Source: Sitta carolinensis (taxonomy: Eukaryota; Chordata; Aves; Passeriformes; Sittidae). From it: a DNA stretch of 64,000 bases. Every line of letters begins with the position of its first letter. Positions within the stretch are counted from its first letter, which is position 1. Shown piece after piece: positions 19,501 to 31,290 of the stretch. The translations under genes were made by a program, and so were the position numbers. The DNA lies in the NCBI GenBank assembly GCA_032173965.1, contig JAVUNC010000004.1, positions 23,351,001-23,415,000 on the forward strand. Reading direction: 5' to 3'. The notes below the pieces were generated by a model. The model did not search any database, had not been told where the DNA came from, and was given only the letters and a program-made list of their open reading frames with translations.

Positions 19501-22500
19501 CCTGCCCTCTTGGGCTCAGGCCACTACTCAGTGTAGATGCTCAGGGAGTCTCTGCCAGAGTGCTTGGGAGATGCTGTGTATTCCTGCCTGTACTGCACGG
19601 ACCAAGGATGGACACACAAACCTCATAGCACCTTACTGAGGGGATATTCAAATCCTCCTCTTGGGATGGTAATTTCTTGAACAGCTCTTCCTCAACAGAT
19701 TGCAACCATCTCAGCTTTTCCTCTGTGTCAATTGAACAGTCATTTGGCTGCAATATTCTCATTTTTCATTTTCTGTTTTACTTTTCTGGCTATTTCCAGC
19801 AGAGATGCAGGTGGAGGCATGATTTTTCAGAGGCTCTGCCACATGAGGTTCATGTCCACACACTTGTATTGCATAGGGTAAATATTTTTGCCAGACCTCT
19901 CAGTCCCTCTTCTTGAGGAAACTGATATTCATCCATGTCTGCATTCGCTCCCAAGCTGTGTTCTCAGCTGAGAGCTTGGTAGTTGAATGACTTACTGTTG
20001 AACAGAATAGTATCAATACTCTGTTAATTTGTTTTTCTTTTCTCCAGGACAGTGTTTTAGTATCAAATTCTAGGAATGTGTCTTTTTCTGCCATGTGAAT
20101 AGCATAACTCCAAGTGAAAGGTTCGAGGTCTGAGCTCATTTTATTCATTGTTTGGAATGCCTGAGTATATGCAAATACATATTTCACTTTATTTCTTTGT
20201 GTCTCTTTAATAAAGCTGAGAGCTATAATTCTTTGACGTGATGTCTAGGGTTTTATTTACTTTATTGGCCTCTTTAATTTTTCTTTCTTAACATATCTGA
20301 CACTCTGCAAAACATATGATGCTCTAGACATCATATTAACTTACTGGGGTAAAATTCATGATGGCTATTCCACAGATGCAAAGGGCAATTATTATTACCA
20401 GGGCAGTATATCAGCATTAATGTTTTGATGCTGTAAAAAAATGTAGGTCTGGGTAAAATTTTGGCTTAACTTATTCATCTTTCTGATCATGTAAACTATC
20501 TGTCCTGTTTTGAGGGGTTTGTTGGTTGGTTTGTTTGTTTTTGTGGCTTTTTTCACTAAGATCATACATTCACATGCTTTAGCTGGAATAGCTGGTTTCT
20601 ATGGATTATGTAAAATTTTAACTGGAGTGCTTTTTGTAGGTCATGTTTAAAAATTACTGTCTCTTAGTGACAGTATTATGATGCAGTTTAAAAATTACCT
20701 CAGTTTATGGACATTTTACTTTCTTTTTTTGCTAGTTTTCAAAGTCTAAGGCATTCAGTCCTTTTGTCTCTTGATCTGATATTTCATTTCTCATCTTGCC
20801 TTTGCATCTGGTATAAATACATTTAATTTTGTGGTTCTGCCTGGCGTGAACATCACGTGCATACAAAATGTCATTTCATGGATTGGCACTCACTTATTGA
20901 ATGTAGTGCTTTTCTTTTCCTTACAATTCTGTGATATTCTCTTTTGTCATTTAAAGAATGTGTAATTGCTAAATGATTTGTCTTTTATGTCCCTCTGCTT
21001 CAGAACAGGAATTTGGTATGTCACCCTGATTGCTGTTTTCCTTGTTCCCACTCTGTTGCTGCAATATGCATTCTAATTTTTGAGTTGTTGGAACTGACTC
21101 ATTTCTGATATCTCTGACAGCATGCTCTGCTTTTCTCCATGGTCCATGGAATATCATATCTACCAAATCCATCCTTAGCTGCAGGTAATTCCAAAATAAA
21201 TTCCTATCAGTCAACCATGCCCTAGCTTTGAACAGCCAGATTCTGGTATAATAAGCTGCTCTGGAGATCCTCTGTGTGTTCTTCTTCCTACTGAGTATGT
21301 TATCTCACAGATTTAAGTGTTCAGACAGAACTGTAAAAGTTTAAGTAATTTGGTCTGCCATACTTTCAAGAATGAAAAGAACTTTTCCACAGCCTGGGCT
21401 GGAAGGAGCACTGTGTGGGACAAGCTAAGCTTTGTTCTGGTCACTTGCTTTGCAACAAGAACATAGCTTTCTTTGCTCCTGAGAAATCATAGCTGCTTTT
21501 CCTATCAGGCTGGGTTGTTCTTGTCCATTCCTTACACAGTATGTGCATGACTCCACCTTGACAAAGGCGGCAAACTGATCTGGAAAGGTCCATATGAAGA
21601 ACTGCAACTTGCAGAGTGCTGCTAAAATAATGTCCTAGCGCTCTAACTGGCAGCAGTTTTCAGACCTTCTTTGAAAACTCACTGCCTGCACCCTGCTAAG
21701 AAGTAAATTCCCACTATCCCCTCTTCACCGGGTGAGCATTCTCTCTTTTCCACATGTACTGACTACGGTTTAGTCCTCTGCCTTTGCAAATGATGATTTC
21801 CATTCTTAGCTGCTGTTTACACACTTAATTTTGCTGTACCTTCTCCTCATTTAAAATGTAAACCACTTGAACTATCTAAGTTTTAAGTAAGTACAAGCAA
21901 TAGATGCTCTTATAAATTATCTTGGACATAAAAATGGTGTCTTCTAACTTTGCTGCTACTGTGCATATTTGGGCATACAAAATTACTAGTGTGTATTGAT
22001 CCCTTAAGGCAGTCAAATCACAGAAATTAATCCCTAGAAGATTTTGTACAGGAAAATAGAGAAAAACAACATCAAGAAAAGGGGCAATACTGGATACTGT
22101 CATTAAGACTTGGTCATGCAGCTTCTCTGAGGCACATGTGGAAAAGTGAGGATTGAGTATCACTTTGATGGGTGACCGTCCCAGAGGTGGAGACTACTGC
22201 TGACAGCAATAGCTAAACTCACCAAGGCTATTTTTATTTATTTTTTTTTAGCCATAAAATTCACTTATCTATATATAAAGAGCTTGTGCAAAGGGACTTT
22301 TCAGCAATGACTGTAGCAACCCTTACAACATCTATTAGTCACATAAGAGCAGAAAAAAAAAGTAGAAACACAAAACTACTTGGAATGCCAAGTCTCAGCT
22401 TCCTCTTTAACTCCCATTCAGCAAACTCTTCAAAAGGAAAGAAAAAAGTTGAATCAGTCATCTCATTCGGAACCAACAACTTCTTTGGGAAAATAATAAA

Positions 22501-24807
22501 ATAAATGGCTGGATTTGGGATAAACATGTATTGTTAATATCATATCCACCACGTAATGAAACACAGAGGGAAAACAGGACAATATGGGAAAGGGATCTGT
22601 GCAGGTGCAGGAAGGACAACATGCCCTGACACATTGCTCCCGTCCATTTTCTGTCCCTATCTTTGACAAACTATGGAAGTAGTTCACAAGGTGAAGAGAC
22701 TTACAGCCACCTTCAAACCCTTCCTAGGTTGAACAGCCCCAAAGTATCCCCAGGTAAAATGCTGCGGGGCAATCAGCTGCCTGTCAGTGTTCCTGCATTC
22801 GTTTCCTGGTATCTAGCTCATCATTAGTATGAAACCAGAGCTTTGCTGTAGTCTAAAGACAGCAGAAGACTTGGCCTGACTTTCAGGATATTGAGAAATC
22901 AGCAGTTTCTACAGAGATGGAACAGAGAACCATCACCACAATGCTGCGGGGGGGCTCCAGCATTACTCCAAGAATCACCATGTCACCCGAGCTGCTCAAA
23001 ATTTGCATATGAATCGTGTGTGCACTTTAGGCAACCATTCCTAAGCACAGGTTTGAAAGAGACATGTATAAGGTGCTGAAATTGTCAGGGCAGACACTGT
23101 CTGCTTGTCCTGGATGTTACTAGCTTCTGTTTCATGTGCTGTGCATTCATATTTAGCACAGCTGCATGAAATTTAGAAAATGTTCCAGAATTGTAATGTT
23201 AGGAGTAACAAACTTCAAAAGTCACCTAAACCCACTGCTTGTTGGAATTGCTTCTTTCTGCTCCAAGCTGTGTACAGTGTATGCCCAAATTCACAGTGGT
23301 TTTCCAGTTTTGCCTTAGGGTGGATTTTTGGTTTTATTTTTGTCAGAGGAAAGTGCTCCGTAGTGACCTTAATAAATGAGAGATGGACACCTATGTCGCA
23401 AAAGATCTCAAAAATCACTTCAGGAAGTTAACGCTACAATATCTCTTATAATCTTCAATGGTAACTGAATACCAGCCCTAAAATGATTGGAAAATTTCAG
23501 GAACAACTTGCCAACTATTTTCAGAGTGCTGAAATGAGCTGTGCTTGCTGAGATCTTTAGCAAGACCAAGAAAAAATTTATTCAGTGCAGTTTCCTATCT
23601 ATTAGATTACTTTGCCTCTCCAGCAGCCTCCAGAGAAAGCCTCTGGCTTCTTCTTAAGGTCACTGAATCATTTCACTACAGTAAGTGATCACGATAACTG
23701 GAAATGTTGGAGAGGCTCCCCGTGCCTCGGCGCTGCCGTATCAGTGAATCACTGCAAGCCCTGTACTCATGGGTGAGCATGCACCGCACCCAACCTGCCT
23801 CCTCCCTTGGCCTTTCTCCTCTCTTTGTCCTCCTTCATGTACTTTTACTTTCTTAACAGTATTAAACTGATAGAGATCTGTGTATTTTACTGTCTGTAGA
23901 CAAAATGAGAACATAGATCAAAATAGATGGGGGGGAAACAAAAAAAAAGGCAAAAACCCCACCAAACATGATTTGGGCTCCCTAATCTTGGGAGTCTTTG
24001 ACTTTGCCACGTGTCTGCAATTACAGGAAGGAGTCTGCAATGTTCCCACGGGGCTCTGGCAGAGCAGGAGAACAAAGTGTCCCGGGACAGGAACAAAGCA
24101 GTCTTCTGCACCACTTAAAGCCTGGAGACAGCAAGTATGGACAGTCAGAACATTGAGAGGTGTGCTGGTGTAAGAGTAGTTGACATGCATGGTTTAACAC
24201 ACCGTGTAATCAGTAACAGAGGGAATTGTAGATCCTGTCAGCCACAGTTCTGTCACAAAGAGCAGCACCACCTTCCAGATGCAATCCAAGAGTATATTGA
24301 TGAAGAAGACCAACATGTCTTTGATAAATGCCTTTATTTCCCTCAGTAGGAAATAGTAGGCTGTTCCCTTGATGCAACAAATTCCATAAAACATCACCTG
24401 CAAGCCCTTGGCCATATTTTCTCTCCTTATCCCCAAGTGTGCAACAACATTTATCTTCCAGATTTATTATCTTTTAACTTTATAACTTGCCTTTTTTAAA
24501 GGCTTGTTTCTCTATTTGTCTGAATCCTTGTAGGAGAGAGGAACAAATAAGCACCTCTGGGTTACTAATGGTTAGTTCAGTAGTGCTGGTTACAAACCAG
24601 GCTCTCTCTCTCAGTCACTCTCAGATTCATCTATGCAAAGTTCATATGTTACAAAGCTGTTACCAGCCTTCCACTCCAGCAACCCCTGTTCAGGCATACT
24701 TGGCTTGGGCTGAGTTCAAGGCACCGCATTCCCACCTTTTCAGAGTAGTGAATTTATCACAGTTGCTTCCCTCCTGTAAACTAGATCTCAGAGGTCTCTG
24801 TACTGAT
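16561..24807. other. Intergenic sequence between GCM1 and ELOVL5, nothing firmly recognised
   Basis: AT-rich sequence with scattered short frames. Minus-strand frames at 20187-19900 and 19762-19541 have a plausible protein-like composition, but they are interrupted and I recognise no family. A minus-strand frame at 24436-24194 encodes a strongly hydrophobic stretch, also unrecognised. No exon pair with splice sites was found. Old repeats too diverged to name are likely. Confidence 0.5.
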
Positions 24808-25150
24808 ACAATCACAGAATAATTTGGGATAAAGGGTCTCTCTGGAGACCACCTACATCACAGCAAGGCTAATTTCAAAGTTACAGTAGGATGCTTGGCA
24901 TTCCAGGGAGGATGGAGATCAGCCTCCGTGGAAAGCCTGTGCCAGCCTTCGACTGCTCTCATTGTGAAGGATTTTTTTCCATACATTTAATCTGAATTTC
25001 CCTTGCTGCAGCTTATGCATTGGTCCTTTCATTGTACCTCTTGGTCTTCTGTGCCCTGCCAAGAAGACTACCCAGCCTCCTCCTATCACCCTCAGGCAGC
25101 ATAGAACAGCAGTGAGGTGTCCCCATCTTTACTCTGCAGCTCCCTGAATC
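24808..25150 (-). mobile_element. CR1 LINE 3' end, minus orientation
   Basis: The plus strand starts 'tacaatcacagaataatttg', the reverse complement of a CR1 terminus. It continues through 'ctctggagaccacctacatc', the 'ggaaagcctgtgccagcctt' block near 24931-24950 and 'ttgctgcagcttatgcattg' near 25003. Moderately diverged, with no intact frame. Confidence 0.85.
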
Positions 25151-28149
25151 TCAATGCTCTCTGGCAGACAGAGGACCCAGAAACACAGGTGCTTTGCCAA
25201 TAGGCAAAGTGAGGAGTCCTCAAAAAGTGAGGACCATTGAAATACTTCAGACATCTTAAGTATAGACAAGCCCCTTCCAAATATCTCAAATTGCCTAAAA
25301 GCCCAGTGGAGTTAGTTAAAAAAGTCACCTTTACTGAACATTTGTGGGCAGGGTACACAGCCTCACTCAATTAAAAGGTAAACCTGGGATGCTGCCTTTA
25401 CATATTCAGTTCTTATACTCCTGAAGACCCAGTCAGGATTTGATCTGGGATCTTCAGTTTCAAAGGACGAAAGAGTTGAGTCAGAACGTCCTCTAATTTT
25501 GCATCTTGCAGACTTCTTCATTTCTTCACCAGATTATTTTTAGAACTTGTTCAGTTTCCTTATGACCTGGTTTCTTCATGTCATACTTGAATGATTAATG
25601 TATAACCTATCCCTTGAGAGGTTCCTGCATCTCAACAGTCAGAAAAGTTACTACAGTTCTGCAACAAAAGTGCACTTCTGGTCCAATCATAAATATGTGT
25701 CTGATCATTATTCTGAGAAAAAGTTGCTCCACTGAATTGCTCTTTCAGCAGCTGCTGGGACAAGGCTTGCTTTTATAGATGGCTTCTTTAGTATGACAAA
25801 CATCAAGCAGACTTCTGGACACTGAAGGCTGTGTGTTCTCTTTCAAGTTATGTTTCAGTACTGCTTGTGGGAGAGTATTTTTATGTTGTGTTTTTCTATA
25901 AACGACTTCGACAGAAATGGAGACATGTATTTTTTTTTCCATAGGGAAAAAAACCCATGATATTTTCAACAAAATAACTGAAAAATACCATCTGAAACAA
26001 AAAGCCAGGAAATGTTACCTTAGGGCCTCAGTGACACCTGGTGTTCAGGCAATGGATGTGATATTCCCTGGGGGAGGATTACCAGGGAAGTCGTCAGACC
26101 AATGCAGTAGGAGCATGTGAAGGGACAGTATGTTACTGCAGGAGCATCAGTGGGGAGAGAGACTGAAAACGCACTCCTAGACATTGACCATCTTCGCTTC
26201 TTCAGGGAATAATCCAGCACAGCGTAGTGCTGAGGATGGGCCCAGGAAGATCAGAGGGAATGAGGGGAGGAGGAAGCCCAGTTACCATTTTCCTAACTCT
26301 TCCACTGCTCCCATACTGCATTGTATTTCGATTTTCCTGTAGGATTGGTCTCAGCTTTTGCTGAGCTCCCATTGCCCAGTACAGAGGCCAGGTGCCAGGA
26401 GAGGAGTGTTCCCACATTACCCATAAAGCTGCACTGTTAAAGGCATCAAGGATCCTTTAACAAAAGTCCACAAAGATCTGTGGTACTTGTTTCAACACCA
26501 GTATTGAAATGCTATTTGTGCTCCTGCAATGTCAAACTATTTCTCTCTCTACAGATACTTTAAATGATTCTGCTCAACAAGAGCCATCAAAACTGGAGAC
26601 AAGGGTTATGAAATGCATAGGAGCTCCCACTAAACAAAACATGACCAGGTAGCCTGGTGTAGAGGATGTTTGCAGCAAACTGCAGCAACCCCACGTGTGG
26701 TGGAAGCGCAGCCCCAGGTTTCTGTGTAGGTGAGAGGAGGAGGCTCAGCGTGGTGGTCAACACAACTGGAAATTGTTAGTCCCAGACTGAGGTAATGAGA
26801 AGCAAATCTATGCCTAGATGGGGACTGTGGTCTTCTGACATAAGGCCAAAGGAAGAAAAGAATAAATACAGGGAACACATTTCTTAATGCTGCTTGAGGG
26901 AAACCTACCCTTGTATCGAGCTGAGCTGTGACTGCTCTGCAGAGAGCAAGGATGGTTTTGGGTGTTCATCAAACACCTTCTGCTGAGAGAGACGGTAACT
27001 GCGGCCAGTCAGAAAACTGATCTGGTGTCACATTCTCATCTGTGCACAATCTCCCTTGCCTTGCTGAAAATGAGAACAAGCCAGTTCATATTCTCCAGTT
27101 TTTCTTCCTGTCCCTCTTCTCAAAACTGCCATGAGGGCATCCTTCTTTCTTGCCTGCTAGAGACTCTGTCCCTGTTTGCTTTTTTTCCTGGCGTTTTGTG
27201 TGTTTCCTGCTTCCTGTATTTGTTTTCCTTTGAACTTTTTCCTCATTTTTTCCAAACTAGCCTCCTGTTACTGAAGTATCAGGGCAGGGAGGATGATGTC
27301 TTCTGTAATACAGAGGAGCTGCTGTCCTAGCACCACCCTTCATGGTCTACTTACAAGGCCAGACATTCTGGGGTTTGCTCACCTAAATTTATCTACTATA
27401 AAGCATGATAAATACTGAGTGCTGTTAAATAATTACCAAACAATTGTACGTGCTCAACAAATGATGATGTATTATGTTAATAACAATTACAGGCTAAGCA
27501 TTAAGAAGAAAACACATTTGATTTGAGATTTGGGCTGAGTTTAATGAATTTGTTCTTTTTTTCTTCCCTGCTTAAATGCATAAATTCACCTCTACCTATA
27601 AAATGCTCTGAAATACTCCTGGGTATCAGGATGCACAGACCAGTATTCTGATAATTCAAAACAGCTCCTGCTTTTCCATGAAAGCCAAAGTTTACAAGGT
27701 TATTTGTGCAATCAAGGTCAGGTGCATGATAAAAGCTATTATGTATGATATGCTTGCTTTTAGTCTCCTCTCCCTTTATGACCCCTACTTCCATACTAGG
27801 AAATGCTCTTGATTACAGAGTATTTGCAGCTGTGAAATAAAAGACTACACAGTGGTTTATTCTTGTATGTGGTATTCAAAAGCAATTATACTCTGATTAT
27901 CTGTTCTACTACCAGGAACTACTGTGCAGATGTTTACAATACAGGTCAGGAGCTCTGTTTATCTAACACCTACCTCTCTGCCCAGTCCTCTTCTTTTAGG
28001 AAATGCCTACACATGGTCTTTGAAGAACACACTATAGTGCAATTGCAAGGAAAAAGTCTCTGGCTGTGAAATCTCTCTCTATATATAAATGCTGCTCTGC
28101 CACCCTTGCCAGTACTAAATGCTGACATATTTGTCAGTGGTGTCAGCTA

Positions 28150-28410
28150 CATCTTTCTATGAAATTCTCCTGGTCCTGGGGTGCAGAAGCAGCAGCCCCT
28201 CATTATCCCCAGCTGTCCCCTCTCAGGTGGCGCCAGGAGAGGGGATCGGCTCACAGCGCATCCCCTGGGGCACGCAGCCCCTGGGCATCCCCCGCACCCC
28301 TGGGTGCTTCTAGCCCTGGATGCTCCCGTACTACCGGGTCCCACTGCCACCTCCTGCACCTCCCCCTCTCAGCCAGCCAGGCTGACATCAGCCCTGGGTT
28401 TAACCAGACT
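28150..28410. other. Isolated GC-rich block in AT-rich intergenic DNA
   Basis: A stretch rich in CCC and GGG runs, with a few CpG dinucleotides (for example near 28231, 28245 and 28258), between AT-rich flanks. It is too CpG-poor and too short to call a promoter island. It could be a repeat fragment, an enhancer, or a diverged exon of an unknown transcript. I see no protein family in its frames. Confidence 0.35.
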
Positions 28411-29991
28411 GGCTATTGGAGGTTTAGATTTAAAACCCAGTGCTTGCTTACACCATTCTTGAACCTCCTTAAAATCATCAGCATAAGAGACAAAACCTCT
28501 GCAGATGCTGCTTAGATCTGCTCTCTCCAATTTTGAGGCCAGAAGACAAAACTGAACACAGTTGTATTTTGGCTTTTTGTTTGTTTACCTTTAGTATTAT
28601 TCTGGCAAGATAAGATGGATGGGGTTTTGTTGTAAGCGGCTGGGGGTGGGTATTTTTCTAGTAGTTTTTGGGAATTTTTTACTTCAAAAAGTAAAATCTC
28701 ACATTGACTATAATTTTTTTCTAAGTGCTCTGGAGGGATGGAGCCAGGTAGTTTGCCCCATAGTTCTGAAGGTTTCTGAAACCTTGTAGGTTGCTCCTTT
28801 CTGTCCAAGAGAGAGTTAGTTGTTAATTATTCCTATCTTCTATGTTGCAAGGACAGTTTTGGCAAATACTGCATATTGCAAAAATGCCAGGAAACCAAGC
28901 AGAGCATCCACCACCAAACTGCCTGGTCTGGTTTCAGGGGTTCCCACTCATTAAAAAATCTACTTGTACAGCTTTATAACAGTAGGTCTGGGCAGCAGTT
29001 CTTCACATCTATTTAGCATGGAAACCAGAGTCAGATGTAAAGACTACTTACCCTATTATTTAAACTTCTGAGAACAGAAGGGTCTTTTTCATGATGATTT
29101 GAAAAAATCTGTGCTGACAATTTTAAAAGGAAACACAGCTGATAATAGATGATAATAGTTATGCCATCTATATGCATGGGATGTATTTCCTGGTCTTTCT
29201 CACAAACTCATCATTATTCTACTGAGCAAAAGTGCATTTGCATCAAAGATGTCTCAAGTTCCTAATAGCCCAGCACACCAAGAGCTGGTCTCACACTCTC
29301 TTCCAACCCCAAGGGCTGCGGGAAACAAAGCAACTTGGTAAATTAACAGAAGACCTTTCAGAGAGGCGATCTTTTCTAAACATACAGAAAGGTGTTGGAA
29401 AGGCACTGAAGCATTGAAATGCCATTTTAAAGGAAGAAAGGCACTTAGATAACTAAAAGGCTACAGATTGTTATTTTTCAAAAAAAAAATTATTTTCATA
29501 GAGCTCTTCTGGTAGGTGAGCTGAGATTCTGATTTCCTACAACAGCTGGTAAAATTGAATTAGTAGCATTTAGTAAACAGTTGGCTTCCAGCAGCAGACA
29601 GAAGAGCTGATAAAGACATGCTTCCTGCTTGCCAAATGGGATGAGACACTGTATGTCTACTCAATTACACAAATACCACAATACCTTGCTTCAGTATGTG
29701 TGGAAAAAATTCATTTCACTGTAAGTATTTTTACCAAGTAGTTTATCACCACATAAAATGACCTCTGGTGCTGGCTAATCCATTTAGGCAAGCCTCAGGC
29801 AGTAAAAGTGCAAAGGTGCCACAGGGGTTGTGCATTCCCCATTGCACCAGCGCAGGAGCAGCAAATGCTCAGGTGTAAACAACTCCGTGGCATTGCTTTT
29901 TTATGTCAACAGGTTCAGTTCACTTGAAGTTTCACCTGCTCCGAAATGAAATGAAATGTGACAATGAGCACATTTTCGCATTTGTCACATG

Positions 29992-30030
29992 GCTGGACCA
30001 TCCCTGTTTGAGCTGCAGGGATGGTCCAGC
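29992..30030. repeat. Perfect 15-bp inverted repeat with 9-nt loop
   Basis: Arm 1 at 29992-30006 (gctggaccatccctg) pairs perfectly with arm 2 at 30016-30030 (cagggatggtccagc). Two G-T pairs extend the stem on the outside. The stem is shorter than a typical pre-miRNA. Confidence 0.9.
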
Positions 30031-30689
30031 TGCCTCTGAAGAGTGTGAGGCAATTCCTCTCCTGAGGGATTTCAGGACCTTTCTTCTGAACACAGGCTTC
30101 CTTCACATGTCACGCTACTGCAGTACCTTCTGTCCAGAAACAGGAGGCTCCTACACTGCCTTTAAAAAGTTCCAAAGAATTATGGGTCAGATTCCTGGAA
30201 AAGGTGTTGCTTTAACATGTTTTAGATCTGGAAAAAACCAGAAAAATTAAGCAACAAAACAAACCAGAAACAAAGCAGTTGGTTCACTCCACGGAGCTTG
30301 TTTTCCCAGACTACAGGACTTCCACGCTGTACCATGATGGCCTTCAGGCTTTCTGGTGCCCAGTACATTGTGGCCTTTGTCAGATTTTCTACCAAGGAAG
30401 CTGCCTTCTGCCTGACCTACTGATTTGTAAGAGGACAAAGTGCCCATGTAGCATGGGTGACCTTGGCCACCTGCCAGAAACCCACCCACCCAGCTGCTCT
30501 CTCCCCTCAATAGGATTAGGGGCAGAAATAAAATGAAAAGATTGAGGTTTGATATAAAGACAGGAAGGTTACTCAGCAATAATTGTCATGGCTCAAATGG
30601 ATTCTGGGAAAAATAATGTAATTTATTTCCAATTTAAACAGAGCTGAATGGCGAGACACAATTAGATTAAGAGTAAAGACTAAAACCAA

Positions 30690-31290
30690 AACACCTACTC
30701 CTTACCCCCTTCTTCCAAGACTGTTTCACTCCTTCATTCCCACCTTCTCTACTTCCTCCATGCTCCAAGTGGTGTGGGGGTGGTTGTGGTCAGTCCACAG
30801 CAGCTCTTCTCTCCTCCTTCCTGCTCATGTTCCAGTGTGGGCCTTTCCCATGTGCTGAAGTCCGTCAGGAAAAGCTTGCAGCATGGGCCCTCCACAGGCT
30901 ACAGTTCCCTCAGAGCGTGTCCATCTGCTCCACCACATGGTCCACCATGGGCTGCAGTGTGGATATCTGCTTTGCCATAGGCTTCCCCACAGGCTGCATG
31001 GGAATGCAATGGGCTCCAACATCACCTCTTCCCCCTCCTTCCTCTCCCACCTTAGTGTCTGCAGGGCTGTTTCTCACACTTTTGTTGTCACTCCTCTCTC
31101 TGTTTTGCCCTTTTTAGATACACTTTCACAGAGGCACCAACAGCTGCTTTTTGCCAGAATGCAGAACAGCACACCAGGGGTCCCATCCCTGCTCTTGCCA
31201 GCTTTAGAAGTGGTCAGTGACCCATCTTCAAGCAATCCCCAAAACCTTCACACTAATCTTATGGGAAAAATGCTCCAGAGCCATATTCCA
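30690..31290 (+). mobile_element. Diverged songbird ERV-derived repeat
   Basis: The region around 30920-31040 reads like the repeated 'ctgctccaccacatggtcca', 'ccatgggctgcagtgtggat' and 'ccacaggctgcatgggaatg' units. It is followed by 'cttagtgtctgcagggctgt' and 'ttctcacac', then 'cactcctctctctg'. I recognise this as a widespread avian ERV-related interspersed repeat. No coding frame of note remains. Subfamily and exact ends are uncertain. Confidence 0.5.

Larger units (their letters stand above)
25151..30685. other. Intergenic sequence, mostly featureless
   Basis: No exon or RNA gene recognised. The two items worth marking, a GC-rich block at about 28150-28410 and a hairpin at 29992-30030, are listed separately. 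Confidence 0.5.

Noticed and set aside
29903..30250. Plus-strand frame of 115 residues containing the hairpin
   Set aside because: No recognisable domain, no adjoining exon and no neighbouring gene; retained only as the site of the hairpin.
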